DNA from: Streptomyces sp. OR43
GTDB lineage: Bacteria > Actinomycetota > Actinomycetes > Streptomycetales > Streptomycetaceae
DNA length: 42,372 nt
Direction of reading: 5' to 3'
NCBI RefSeq assembly: GCF_008042275.1
Contig: NZ_RDBK01000043.1
Span: 4,492,531 to 4,534,902 of the forward strand
The translations under genes were made by a program, and so were the position numbers. Under the pieces are notes generated by a model that worked only from the letters and a program-made list of their open reading frames with translations, ran no database searches and had not been told where the DNA came from. Positions 30,540 to 40,505 of this stretch are shown here, in pieces; position 1 is the stretch's first letter, and each line of letters starts with the position of its first letter.

Positions 30540-33425
30540 ATGCAGGCAACACAGCTGCCACCGACACCGCCGGCCGGTGAAGCCGTCGCTGTCGTCGGGC
30601 TCGCCTGCCGGTTCCCCGGCGCGGCCAACAGCGCCGCGTTCTGGCGGCTGCTCATCGAGGGCCGGGACGCCGTGGCCGCACCTGTGGACCACCGGGCCGG
30701 CCGTGCGGCCGCGGGATACCTGACCGGCGTGGACCTCTTCGACGCGGAGCTCTTCGGGATCTCGGCGCGGGAGGCCACCGCCATGGATCCCCAGCAGCGG
30801 CTCCTGCTGGAGCTTGCCTGGCAGGCGATGGAGGACGCCCGGATAGCCCCCGACTCGCTGCACGGATCGGACACGGGGGTGTTCGTCGGGGCGTGCGCGG
30901 ACGACTACGGGCTCCTGTCGCGGGCCGCCGGGAGTCCCGCCATGTCGCCGTACACCCTGACCGGTACCGGCAGGGCGTTCCTGGCGAACCGGCTCTCGTA
31001 CACCTTCGGTCTGCACGGCCCGAGCCTGACCACGGACACCGGTCAGTCCTCGTCCCTCGTGGCGATCCACCAGGCTGCCGAGAGCCTGCGGCGGGGCGAA
31101 TGCGAACGGGCGCTCGCAGGCGGGATTCAGCTCAACCTCGCCGCCGAGAGCGACGCCGCGGTCGAGGCGCTCGGCGCGCTGTCCCCGACGGGGCGCTGCC
31201 GCACGTTCGACGCACGGGCCGATGGCATCGTTCGCGGTGAGGGGGGTGGCGTCCTGGTTCTCAGGACGCTCAGCCGGGCGATGGAGGACGGCGACCGGAT
31301 CTACTGCACCCTGCTCGGCGGCGCGGTCAACAACGACGGCCACGGGGCGGGTCTGACCGCCCCCGGTCAGGAGCCCCAGCAGCAGGTGGTCAGCCGGGCG
31401 TACAAGCACGCCGGCGTGGAGCCGCGCGACGTGGCGTACGTCGAACTGCACGGCACCGGGACCAGAGCCGGTGATCCGGTCGAGGCCGCGGCACTGGGCT
31501 CGGTGCTCGGATCGGGCCGACCTGCCGGGTCCCCGCTGCTCGTGGGTTCGGTGAAGACCAACATCGGCCACCTGGAGGGAGCCGCGGGGGTGGCCGGCTT
31601 CGTCAAGACGGCGTTGAGCCTCTTCCACCGGGAAGTCCCGCCGACCCTGCACCATCAAACGCTCAACCCGGCCATCGACCCGCAGGCGCTCGGTCTGCGG
31701 GTCTGTGTCAAGCGCAGCCCGTGGCCTGCCGGCCGGCCACTCACGGCCGGCGTCTCCTCGTTCGGCCTCGGCGGTACCAACTGCCATGTGGTACTGGGTG
31801 AGCCCCCCCGGGCTCCGTTGCCGCAAGGCCGAACGCTGCCCGGGACGTTGCCCTGGGTGCTGTCCGGACACACGGCCGCGGCGCTGCGCGGGCAGGCTGC
31901 GCGGCTGGCCGACCTCGTGGAGGACGACACCACGGTGGATCCGGCCGCGCTGGGGCTGTCCCTCGCCTCCACCCGGGCGCGCCTGCGGCACGGTGCCGCC
32001 GTGCTCGGGGGCGACGCGGCCACGCTGGCCGCCGCGCTACGCGCCGTGTCCCGCGGCGAGCGGGCCGAGGGGGTGCTGGGCGGGCTGCGGGGCAAGGGCG
32101 CCACCGCCTTCCTGCTGCCGGGCCAAGGCATGCAGCGACAGGGGATGGGGCGTGAACTCCACCGGGCCCACCCCGCGTTCGCCCGATCCTTCGACGAGAT
32201 CAGCGCGGCGATGGAGCCGGCGCTCGGCCTGAGCCTGCGCGAGGTGATGTGGCATCGCGACGACTGGCTCGACCGGCTCACCTACGCCCAGCCCGCCCTG
32301 TTCGCGGTCGAGGTGAGCCTCTGCCGGCTGCTGGAGTCCTGGGGCATCACACCCGACTACCTCGTCGGACACTCGCAGGGCGAGATCACCGCGGCGCACA
32401 TCGCCGGCATCCTGTCGATGGAGGACGCGGCTGCCTTCGTGGTCGAACGGGGCCGCCTGATCGGCACACTGCCGGCCGGCGGGGCGATGGTCGCCCTGCA
32501 GGCGGAGGAGGCCGAGGTCCGGGCCGCGATCGAGGCGCGGGCGCCCGGGTCGGTCGGCATCGCGGCCATCAACAGCCCGCGCTCGCTGGTGGTGTCCGGC
32601 CAGGAGAACGGGGTCGATGCGGTCGCCGAGCAGTTCGGCGCGCTGGGCCGGCGGGTTCGGCGGCTGCGTATCGGGGTGGCGGGCCATTCGCCGCTGATGG
32701 ATCCGATTCGGGAGGAATTGCTGGCGGCGGCACAGCGCATGACGTTCCATCAGCCGACCGGCCCGGTGATCGTGTCCTCCGTGACCGGGCAGGTGGGCCG
32801 GCCGGGCGAGCTGGGCACCCCCGAGTACTGGGCGGACCACCTGTGCGCGACCGTACGGTTCGGCGCCGCGGTGCGGACGGCACACGGGCTGGGAGCGCGG
32901 TTCTTCGCGGAGGCCGGGCCCGGTCACGGCCTGACCACCATGGCCGAGGAGGTCGCGGGCGGAGGCGGCGAGGTGTTCACGACGCCGCTGGCCACCACGG
33001 ACGAACTGGGCGGGGTGGCGGAAGTACCGGCCGCGGCGCACCTGTTCGGCCGGCCGGTGGACTGGCGGGCCGTGTACGGCTCCGGCGTGCCACTGACCGA
33101 TCTGCCGGCTTACGCGTTCCAGCGGAGGCCGTACTGGCTGGGTACCGCCGAAGGTGCGCCGGCGGCCACCGGCGCTCCCGCCCGCCCCGCCGATGTGACC
33201 GGACTGGTCCTCGGGCTGACGCTGGAGGTCCTGGGCCGCCCCCGGGGCACCCGGCTGGATCCGGACCAGTCCTTCAACGACATGGGTATCGACTCGCGGA
33301 TGGCCCTCACGCTGCGCAACCGGCTGGCCCAGGACCTCGGCGCTCCGCTGCCCGCGACCCTGCTGTTCGACTTCCCCACTCCGGCCGGGCTGATCGAAGC
33401 CCTGAGGCCGGAGTTCTCACGGTAA
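30540..33425 (+). CDS. type I PKS loading protein, KSQ-AT-ACP
   Basis: A 961-residue protein. The start is ATG 30540, six bases after ACGGAGG; ATG 30534 would sit directly on that site. The KS domain (about residues 14-425) has TDTGQSSSLV with Gln169 in place of the active-site Cys, while the His motifs ELHGTGT and KTNIGH remain: a KSQ that decarboxylates its acyl-ACP and cannot condense. The AT (about 510-830) has VGHSQGE (Ser612) and a V713-A-G-H716 box where methylmalonyl ATs have YASH. XAGH boxes have been linked to ethylmalonyl. The ACP (about 885-955) has MGIDSRM with Ser919. There are no reductive domains. It should make the starter acyl-ACP (butyryl if ethylmalonyl is loaded) for the next protein. 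Confidence 0.93.
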   Translation: MQATQLPPTPPAGEAVAVVGLACRFPGAANSAAFWRLLIEGRDAVAAPVDHRAGRAAAGYLTGVDLFDAELFGISAREATAMDPQQRLLLELAWQAMEDARIAPDSLHGSDTGVFVGACADDYGLLSRAAGSPAMSPYTLTGTGRAFLANRLSYTFGLHGPSLTTDTGQSSSLVAIHQAAESLRRGECERALAGGIQLNLAAESDAAVEALGALSPTGRCRTFDARADGIVRGEGGGVLVLRTLSRAMEDGDRIYCTLLGGAVNNDGHGAGLTAPGQEPQQQVVSRAYKHAGVEPRDVAYVELHGTGTRAGDPVEAAALGSVLGSGRPAGSPLLVGSVKTNIGHLEGAAGVAGFVKTALSLFHREVPPTLHHQTLNPAIDPQALGLRVCVKRSPWPAGRPLTAGVSSFGLGGTNCHVVLGEPPRAPLPQGRTLPGTLPWVLSGHTAAALRGQAARLADLVEDDTTVDPAALGLSLASTRARLRHGAAVLGGDAATLAAALRAVSRGERAEGVLGGLRGKGATAFLLPGQGMQRQGMGRELHRAHPAFARSFDEISAAMEPALGLSLREVMWHRDDWLDRLTYAQPALFAVEVSLCRLLESWGITPDYLVGHSQGEITAAHIAGILSMEDAAAFVVERGRLIGTLPAGGAMVALQAEEAEVRAAIEARAPGSVGIAAINSPRSLVVSGQENGVDAVAEQFGALGRRVRRLRIGVAGHSPLMDPIREELLAAAQRMTFHQPTGPVIVSSVTGQVGRPGELGTPEYWADHLCATVRFGAAVRTAHGLGARFFAEAGPGHGLTTMAEEVAGGGGEVFTTPLATTDELGGVAEVPAAAHLFGRPVDWRAVYGSGVPLTDLPAYAFQRRPYWLGTAEGAPAATGAPARPADVTGLVLGLTLEVLGRPRGTRLDPDQSFNDMGIDSRMALTLRNRLAQDLGAPLPATLLFDFPTPAGLIEALRPEFSR

Positions 33426-33468
33426 CGGCCGACCGAATCTCCCATTCCAGAAGGGCACTGCCGAAGCG

Positions 33469-36400
33469 ATGACTGAAGCCGATGATGTGCGGCCGTATCC
33501 GGACGACGCGATCGTGGTCGTCTCCATGGGCTGCCGCTATCCCGGGGGCGTCCGGTCTCCCGAGGATCTGTGGCAGCTGACTCTCACGGGCAAGGACGCG
33601 GTCTCCGGTTTTCCGGACGACCGGGGCTGGGTGCTGGAGGACGTGTATGACCCGACGCCCGGCACGGACAACAAGTCCTACACCCGCAACGGTGGGTTCC
33701 TGGACGACGCCGACCGGTTCGACGCTCGCTTCTTCGGCATCTCCCCGCGCGAGGCGGCGGGGATCGACCCGCAGCAACGGCTGCTGCTGGAGGTGGCCTG
33801 GGAGACGTTCGAGCGGGCCGGGCTCGACCAGCCGACGCTGCGCGGCAGCAACACGGGCGTCTTCATCGGCGCGATGGCGCAGGACTACGGTCCCCGGCTG
33901 CACGAGGACAGCCAGGGGGCGGGCGGATACCGGATCACCGGCAGCACCACGAGTGTCGCGTCCGGGCGCATCTCGTACTTCTTCGGACTCCAGGGGCCCG
34001 CGCTGACAGTCGATACGGCGTGCTCCTCCTCGCTGGTCAGCCTGCACCTGGCGGCACAGGCCCTGCGCGGGGGTGAGTGCGATCTCGCCCTGGCCGGGGG
34101 AGCGGCCGTGATGCCGACACCCGGCCTGTTCATCGACTTCAGCCGGCAGAACGGTCTGTCCGCCGACGGCCGGTGCAAAGCGTTCTCCGACGACGCCGAC
34201 GGCACCGGTTGGGCGGAGGGAGCCGGTCTCCTGCTGCTGGAGCGTGCCGCCGACGCGGTCGCCCGTGGCCACCGCGTCCTGGCCGTGTTCCGGTCCAGCG
34301 CGGTCAACCAGGACGGCGCCAGCAACGGGCTGACGGCACCGAACGGCGCTGCCCAGCAACAGGTCATACGGCGCGCACTGGAGCGGGGCGGCCTGCGTCC
34401 GTGCGATGTCGACGCCGTGGAGGCGCACGGGACCGGGACGCCCCTGGGCGACCCCATCGAGGCGCGGGCACTGGCCGCCACGTACGGCGCGGAGCGCACC
34501 GGGAGGGAGCCGCTGTGGATCGGCTCCCTGAAGTCGAACATCGGTCACGCCCAGGCAGCCGCCGGCGTCGGCGGAGTGATCAAGATGGTCCAGGCGATGT
34601 CCGCGGGGATGCTGCCGGCGACGCTGCACACACGCAGGCCCAGCCGGCACGTCGACTGGGAGAACTCCGGCCTGGCGCTGCTCACCGAGGCCCGCCCCTG
34701 GCCGGCCGTGGGGCGTCCGCGCCGCGCCGCGGTCTCGTCGTTCGGCATCAGCGGCACCAACGCGCACGTGATTCTGGAGGAAGCGGCACACCGGCCTCCG
34801 GACCCGCAGGCGGCCGACGGCCCGTACGTGTGGCCGGTGTCCGGCCCGACGGCTGAGTCCCTCGCCGTCCAGGCCGCCGCGATCGGCTCCTTCGTACGCG
34901 GCCCCTCCGCCCCGCATCCGGGGGACGTGGCCCGCACCCTGGCCGCCCGGACCCGGTTCCGTCACCGGGGCGTGGTGATCGCCGACCGCAGGGAGGACCT
35001 GCTGGAAGGGCTGGCGGCACTGGCCTCGCGGGAACCCGTCCCTCCCGCTCCCGGCCGCTACAGGTCCCCGGCACTCACCCGTGGTGAGGCGGCCGGTGAC
35101 GAACGGCCGGTGTTCGTCTTTCCCGGCCAGGGCTCGCAGTGGCGTGAGATGGGCCTGGAACTGATGGAATCGTCGAAGGTGTTCCGGGAGTCGATGCAGG
35201 CCTGTGCCGACGCTCTCGCACCGTACTGCGACTGGGATCTGCGGTCGGCCCTGCGGGGCGAGACCGCCGATACGGTGGACGTCGTGCAGCCCATGCTGTT
35301 CGCCGTCATGGTGTCGTTGGCGCGGCTGTGGCAGTCGTTCGGTGTCGAGCCCGGTGCGGTGGTGGGCCACTCCCAGGGCGAGATCGCGGCCGCGCACGTG
35401 GCGGGCGTACTGAGCCTTGCGGACGCGGCCAAGGTGGTGGCCCTGCGCAGCAGGGCGCTGCGGACGGTGGCCGGCAGCGGTGGCATGGTCTCCGTCCCGC
35501 TGCCGCTCGCCCGAACCCAGTTCGTGCTGGACGCCCTCGGCGGCCGGGCGAGTGTCGCGGCCGTCAACGGCCCGTCGATCACCGTGGTGGCCGGTGAGCC
35601 CGCCGCACTCGACGAACTGCTCGCGGCCTGTGCGCGCGAGGACGTCGAGGCACGCCGGGTCGAGGTGGACTACGCCTCGCACACCTCGGACATGGAGGTC
35701 CTGCGCGAACGGCTCGGCGCCGACCTGGCGGAGGTGACGGCGGACCCCGGCACGGTCCCGATGTACTCGACCCTCACCGGCAAGATCGCCGACACCACCA
35801 CGATGGGCGGCTCCTACTGGTTCGAGAACCTGCGCAACACGGTGCGGTTCGATCCCGCGGTACGCGAGCTGGTCCGGGACCGCAGCCGGGTGTTTCTGGA
35901 GATCAGCCCCCATCCGGTGCTCACCTTCGGGGTGCAGCAGACGCTCGACGACATGGGTGCCGAGGGGGCGGTCCTCGGCAGCCTGCGGCGTGGCAGCGGT
36001 GGGATCGGGCAGTTCCTCGCAGCGGCCGCCGCCGCTCATTGCGCCGGCGTCCGCGTGGACTGGTCCGCGGCTCCCGGGCAGGGCACGGCCACCGCCCTGC
36101 CCTCCTTCCGCTTCGACCGCAGCCGGTACTGGCTCACCGCCGCGCCGGTGCGGTCCACCGGAACGGGCCCGGCCCTGCTGACCGGCGGAGTCGATCTGCC
36201 GTCCGGACAGTGCGTCCTGACCGGTGAGATCTCCACCGACCGGTTCCCCTGGCTCGCGGACCATGTGGTGGACGGCGCGACCCTGCTTCCCGCGACGGCG
36301 TTCCTGGAGGTTCTCGCGGAGGCCGGGGACCGGCTCGGCTGCGCCGCTGTGGCGGAACTGACCCTGCGCAGGCCGTTGGAGGTCTCGGACGGAACGGCCG

Positions 36401-39400
36401 TGGAACTGCGGGTTCTGACCGAGCCGGCGCATGGGGAGGGTCTGCGCGCGCTGACGGTCGATTCACGGGTCCGGGGAACGGAGACCTGGACCCGGAACGC
36501 GGACGGCGTGCTGGCCGAGCGGAGCTCAGCTCCGGGGATGGCGCCGGTGGCATGGCCGCCGCCCGGCGCGACCGAGGTGGACGTCGAGGACTCCTACCGA
36601 CGGCTGGCCGAGCGGGGCTACCACTACGGTCCGGCCTTCAAGGGCCTGAGGGCCATGTGGGTACGGGGCACGGAGGTGTTCGCCGAGGTGGCGGCGCCCC
36701 CCGGAGCACGGGAAGGCAGCGGCTTCGCCGGTGTCCATCCTGCGCTGCTCGACGCGGCGCTGCATCCCGCCGCCTTGCGGCAGGACGGCGGCCTGCTGAT
36801 TCCGTTTACCTGGCGGGACGTCACGCTGCTGCCCACCGGGGCGTCCACCCTGCGGGTGTCGGGCCGGATCGAGCGGGGGCACTGCTCGATCCTGGTCACT
36901 GACGAGAGGGGGGCGGTGGTGGCCAGCGTCGGTTCGCTGACGTTGCGGCCGCCCGCGGGAGCCGACCGGGGCAGTCTGCTGGATGTGACCTGGCGGCCGC
37001 TGGCCGCCGGTGACGCGCTCGGTTCGGAGGCATGGTCCTCGCTGGGCTCCCGTGAACTGGGCGGTCTGCGCGACTACTTCGATCTGGACGCGGTGCCGCA
37101 GCCGGCGCCGGAGGTCGTCGCGGTCGCGTTCGACGGGCAGGGAACGCTGCCGGGTGGGGCTGCCGATGCGGCCGCCGAGGCTCTGGAGACCCTGCAACGC
37201 TGGTTGCTGGACGCCCGCTTCGCATCCTCGACCCTGGCGGTGGTCACACGGGAAGCCGTCTCGGTCACCGGCCGGGAACAGGTGGCGGGACTGGCCGGAT
37301 CGGCTGTCTCGGGTCTCGTCCGGGCCGCACAGACGGAGCACCCCGGACGAGTGCTGCTCATCGACGTGGACGCCGACCCGTCCTCCCTCGTCGCGTTGCC
37401 CACGGCGCTGGCGTGCGGGGAGCCGGAGGTGGCGGTACGCGCCGGCAAGCTCTATGGGCGGCGGCTGACCCCCTCGGCAGCCTCCGAGCTGAACAGCCCG
37501 CCGGACAACGTCAGCTGGCGGCTCGACGTGACCGCGAAGGGGACCCTGGACAATCTGGCGCTGCTCGCGCACCCGGAGGCCGATGCGCCGCTCGGCCCGC
37601 ACGAGATACGGATGGAGGTACGGGCCGCGGGGCTCAACTTCCGTGACATCGCGGTCGGTCTCGGGCTGGTGGCCAGCGAGAAGACCATGGGCAGCGAGGG
37701 CGCCGGAGTCGTGACCGAAGTCGGCACGGAGGTCACCGGGGCGGCTGTCGGCGACCGGATGTTCGGCATTTTCGAGCGCTCGCTCGGTCCGGTCGCCGTG
37801 GCCGACGAGCGCATGGTCCGGCCCGTTCCGCCGGGCTGGTCGTTCGCCCGTGCGGCCGCCGTCCCGATCGTCTTCGTCACCGCCTACCAGTGCCTGGTGG
37901 AGGTGGCTCGCGTGAAGGCCGGTGAGTCGGTACTGATCCACACCGCGACCGGTGGTGTCGGCATGGCCGCCATCCAGCTGGCCCGGCACCTGGGCGCGGA
38001 GGTCTTCGCCACCGCGGGCCCCGGCAAGCACGATGTGCTGAGGAAACTGGGCATCCCCGAAGACCACATCGCCTCCTCACGGTCGCTCGGCTTCGAACAG
38101 CGGTTCCGCGAGGCCACGGGCGGCCGGGGCGTGGATGTGGTGCTCAACTCGCTGGCGGGGGAGGCGACCGACGCCTCCCTCAGGCTGCTCGCACCGGGCG
38201 GCAGGTTCGCCGAGATGGGCAAGACGGATATCCGCGACGCCGGACCGGTCCTGGCGGAGCACCCGGGGATCAGCTACCAGGCCTACAACATCCTCGGCAT
38301 CGCACCCGACCGGATCGGAGAGGTTCTCGACGAGCTGATCAAGCTCTATGCGAGCGGGGCACTCGGTCATCTGCCACTGACCACCTGGGACGTTCGGGAG
38401 GGCCCGCGCGCACTGCGTGTCCTGAGCCGTGCGGAGCACCGGGGCAAGATGGTCCTCACCATGCCCCGGTCACTCGAGCCGGAGGGCACGGTGCTCATCA
38501 CCGGAGGCACAGGAGCCCTGGGCGGACTGGTGGCCAGGCATCTGGCGACCGCGTACGGAGCCCGGCGTCTGCTGCTGGTGAGCCGACGGGGCGAGGCAGC
38601 CGAGGGCGCCGCCCAGCTGGTGGAGGACCTGGCGGCCCTCGGCGCCGAGGCGACCGTCGCAGCCTGCGACGTGAGTGACAGGCAGGATCTCGCGCGGCTG
38701 ATCGAGCAGTACCCGCCGGCTGCCGTCGTCCACGCGGCCGGCGTCCTGGACGACGGCCTGCTCACCCACATGACGGCCAAGCAGCTCGCGCGGGTCATGC
38801 GGCCCAAGGTCGACGCCGCATGGCACCTGCACCGGCTCACCGAGCATCTCGACCTCTCGGCCTTCGTCTTGTTCTCATCGGTGGCAGGGGTTCTGGGCGA
38901 GGCGGGTCAGGGCAACTACGCCGCCGCCAACGCGTTCCTGGACGCGCTGGCCCAACACCGTCGGGCTCTGGGCCTGGAGGCGACCTCGCTCGCGTGGGGC
39001 TTCTGGGAACAGCGTGGCGGCATGACCGCGCACCTCTCCCAAGCCGATGTCGACCGGCTGCGGAGGTCCGGGATCGCGCCGCTGGCCACCGGTCGCGCGC
39101 TGGAACTCTTCGACGCGGCCCTGGCCTCCGGCAGGGCACTGGCCGTACCGGTCCGGCTGGACCTCTCCGCCGTTCGGGGCGAGCCGGCGGGGAAGGTGCT
39201 GGAGGAGCTGCTCCCTGAGCGGACCGGGGCCGGTACGCCGCCCGCCGCGGAATCGCAGGCCCGGGTCACGGCAAGCGTGCCCCACGGGTCCGGCGTCGAC
39301 GCACTGCGGCGATCCTCGCCGGCCGATCAGGCAGCGGACTTGATGGCACTGGTGCGCCGGCAGGCCGCCGAGGTCCTCGGCTACGGGAACACCGACGAGA

Positions 39401-39573
39401 TCCTGCCGGACCTGAGCTTCAAGGAGCTGGGGTTTGACTCACTCCTCGGCGTCGACCTGCGCAACCGTCTCAACGCGGTCACGGGGCTTCGGCTGCCCGC
39501 CGAGGTGGTGATCCAGAACCCGACGCCCGAGCTGCTGGTCGGCTTCATCAGGTCCCGTCTGGCGGAGCTGTGA
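33469..39573 (+). CDS. type I PKS, one fully reducing module KS-AT-DH-ER-KR-ACP
   Basis: A 2034-residue single module. KS (about residues 10-430): VDTACSSSLV with Cys185, EAHGTGT and KSNIGH. AT (about 545-840): GHSQGE (Ser635) and Y735-A-S-H, the methylmalonyl signature. DH (about 895-1170): DHVVDGATLLP (His932) and LLDAALHP (Asp1095). ER (about 1358-1660): LNFRDIAVGLG and HTATGGVGMAAIQLA. KR (about 1670-1850): GGTGALGG, a B-type LDD motif and Tyr1817 in GNYAAANAF. ACP: LGFDSLLGV with Ser1991. All catalytic residues looked for are present and there is no thioesterase. One extension with full reduction would give an alpha-methyl saturated chain; iterative use is also possible. The acyl chain is probably passed to a type II PKS through the Ser-KSIII. 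Confidence 0.95.
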   Translation: MTEADDVRPYPDDAIVVVSMGCRYPGGVRSPEDLWQLTLTGKDAVSGFPDDRGWVLEDVYDPTPGTDNKSYTRNGGFLDDADRFDARFFGISPREAAGIDPQQRLLLEVAWETFERAGLDQPTLRGSNTGVFIGAMAQDYGPRLHEDSQGAGGYRITGSTTSVASGRISYFFGLQGPALTVDTACSSSLVSLHLAAQALRGGECDLALAGGAAVMPTPGLFIDFSRQNGLSADGRCKAFSDDADGTGWAEGAGLLLLERAADAVARGHRVLAVFRSSAVNQDGASNGLTAPNGAAQQQVIRRALERGGLRPCDVDAVEAHGTGTPLGDPIEARALAATYGAERTGREPLWIGSLKSNIGHAQAAAGVGGVIKMVQAMSAGMLPATLHTRRPSRHVDWENSGLALLTEARPWPAVGRPRRAAVSSFGISGTNAHVILEEAAHRPPDPQAADGPYVWPVSGPTAESLAVQAAAIGSFVRGPSAPHPGDVARTLAARTRFRHRGVVIADRREDLLEGLAALASREPVPPAPGRYRSPALTRGEAAGDERPVFVFPGQGSQWREMGLELMESSKVFRESMQACADALAPYCDWDLRSALRGETADTVDVVQPMLFAVMVSLARLWQSFGVEPGAVVGHSQGEIAAAHVAGVLSLADAAKVVALRSRALRTVAGSGGMVSVPLPLARTQFVLDALGGRASVAAVNGPSITVVAGEPAALDELLAACAREDVEARRVEVDYASHTSDMEVLRERLGADLAEVTADPGTVPMYSTLTGKIADTTTMGGSYWFENLRNTVRFDPAVRELVRDRSRVFLEISPHPVLTFGVQQTLDDMGAEGAVLGSLRRGSGGIGQFLAAAAAAHCAGVRVDWSAAPGQGTATALPSFRFDRSRYWLTAAPVRSTGTGPALLTGGVDLPSGQCVLTGEISTDRFPWLADHVVDGATLLPATAFLEVLAEAGDRLGCAAVAELTLRRPLEVSDGTAVELRVLTEPAHGEGLRALTVDSRVRGTETWTRNADGVLAERSSAPGMAPVAWPPPGATEVDVEDSYRRLAERGYHYGPAFKGLRAMWVRGTEVFAEVAAPPGAREGSGFAGVHPALLDAALHPAALRQDGGLLIPFTWRDVTLLPTGASTLRVSGRIERGHCSILVTDERGAVVASVGSLTLRPPAGADRGSLLDVTWRPLAAGDALGSEAWSSLGSRELGGLRDYFDLDAVPQPAPEVVAVAFDGQGTLPGGAADAAAEALETLQRWLLDARFASSTLAVVTREAVSVTGREQVAGLAGSAVSGLVRAAQTEHPGRVLLIDVDADPSSLVALPTALACGEPEVAVRAGKLYGRRLTPSAASELNSPPDNVSWRLDVTAKGTLDNLALLAHPEADAPLGPHEIRMEVRAAGLNFRDIAVGLGLVASEKTMGSEGAGVVTEVGTEVTGAAVGDRMFGIFERSLGPVAVADERMVRPVPPGWSFARAAAVPIVFVTAYQCLVEVARVKAGESVLIHTATGGVGMAAIQLARHLGAEVFATAGPGKHDVLRKLGIPEDHIASSRSLGFEQRFREATGGRGVDVVLNSLAGEATDASLRLLAPGGRFAEMGKTDIRDAGPVLAEHPGISYQAYNILGIAPDRIGEVLDELIKLYASGALGHLPLTTWDVREGPRALRVLSRAEHRGKMVLTMPRSLEPEGTVLITGGTGALGGLVARHLATAYGARRLLLVSRRGEAAEGAAQLVEDLAALGAEATVAACDVSDRQDLARLIEQYPPAAVVHAAGVLDDGLLTHMTAKQLARVMRPKVDAAWHLHRLTEHLDLSAFVLFSSVAGVLGEAGQGNYAAANAFLDALAQHRRALGLEATSLAWGFWEQRGGMTAHLSQADVDRLRRSGIAPLATGRALELFDAALASGRALAVPVRLDLSAVRGEPAGKVLEELLPERTGAGTPPAAESQARVTASVPHGSGVDALRRSSPADQAADLMALVRRQAAEVLGYGNTDEILPDLSFKELGFDSLLGVDLRNRLNAVTGLRLPAEVVIQNPTPELLVGFIRSRLAEL

Positions 39574-39655
39574 CCCGCGTGCACAAAGAGTCCTGGATCG
39601 GGGCTCGACGACAGCCTGACACGGTTCTGGCGCGGCTACCCAAGGAGGACTACTG

Positions 39656-40435
39656 ATGGACCACCAGCATGCGAACACCGCCCTGGTCACCGGTGGGACC
39701 AGCGGCATCGGACTGGCCACGGTCCATGAGCTGGCCTCGCGCGGCCTGAAGGTGTTCCTCTGCGCACGGGACGGCGACCGGGTCGCCACCACGGTGGAGA
39801 AGCTGCGATCGGAGGGATTCGACGTCGCGGGCACCGCGTGCGACGTGCGCAGCGAGGACGACATCCTGCGGACCGTCGAGGAGGCCGGCGCGTTCGGCGA
39901 AGTCGGCATCCTGGTCAACAACGCCGGCCGCAGCGGGGGCGGCGTGACGGCGCAGATAGCGGACGACCTCTGGCAGGAGGTGCTGGCGACGAATCTGACC
40001 AGCGTCTTCCGCATGACGAAGGCCGTACTCAACGCGGGCCTCCAGGAGCGGAGCCGGGGCCGGATCATCAACATCGCGTCGACGGCGGGCAAACAGGGTG
40101 TCGTCTACGGCGCACCGTACTCCGCCTCGAAGCACGGTGTCGTCGGCTTCACCAAGGCCCTCGGCCTGGAGCTCGCGGGCACCGGCGTCACCGTCAACGC
40201 GGTGTGCCCCGGATACGTCGAGACGCCGATGGCACAGCACATCCGGGCCGGATACGCAGAGCACTGGCAGATCACCGAGGAAGACGTGCTGGCCAGGTTC
40301 AGCGGCAAGATCCCGCTGGGCCGCTACTCGACCGCGGAGGAGGTCGCCGGGCTGGTCGGCTACCTGACGACCGCCACCGCAGACGCCATCACGGCCCAGG
40401 CCATCAACGTCTGCGGCGGACTCGGCAACTTCTGA
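39656..40435 (+). CDS. type II PKS ketoreductase (C9-KR, ActIII-like)
   Basis: A 259-residue short-chain dehydrogenase. TALVTGGTSGIGLATV binds NADPH, NNAGRSGGG follows, and the catalytic Ser-Tyr-Lys is in NIASTAGKQGVVYGAPYSASKHG. VNAVCPGYVETPMA with the insertion around QHIRAGYAEHW is characteristic of polyketide C9 ketoreductases such as ActIII. GGAGGA precedes the ATG at 39656. It would reduce the C9 carbonyl of the nascent poly-beta-ketone chain, before or at first-ring folding. Its place right after a type I module marks the transition from the type I priming section to the type II aromatic section of the operon. Confidence 0.94.
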   Translation: MDHQHANTALVTGGTSGIGLATVHELASRGLKVFLCARDGDRVATTVEKLRSEGFDVAGTACDVRSEDDILRTVEEAGAFGEVGILVNNAGRSGGGVTAQIADDLWQEVLATNLTSVFRMTKAVLNAGLQERSRGRIINIASTAGKQGVVYGAPYSASKHGVVGFTKALGLELAGTGVTVNAVCPGYVETPMAQHIRAGYAEHWQITEEDVLARFSGKIPLGRYSTAEEVAGLVGYLTTATADAITAQAINVCGGLGNF

Positions 40436-40505
40436 GCCGGCCACGCGCCGGCCGCGGGCAGCCGGCCCGATACCCAGTCAGCACACAACGAGGAGGGAGA
40501 CATCA

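Noticed and set aside
33469..39573. Terminal thioesterase or docking-linked second module
   Set aside because: The protein ends 40-odd residues after the ACP serine; no TE or further KS is encoded. Release must use another enzyme.
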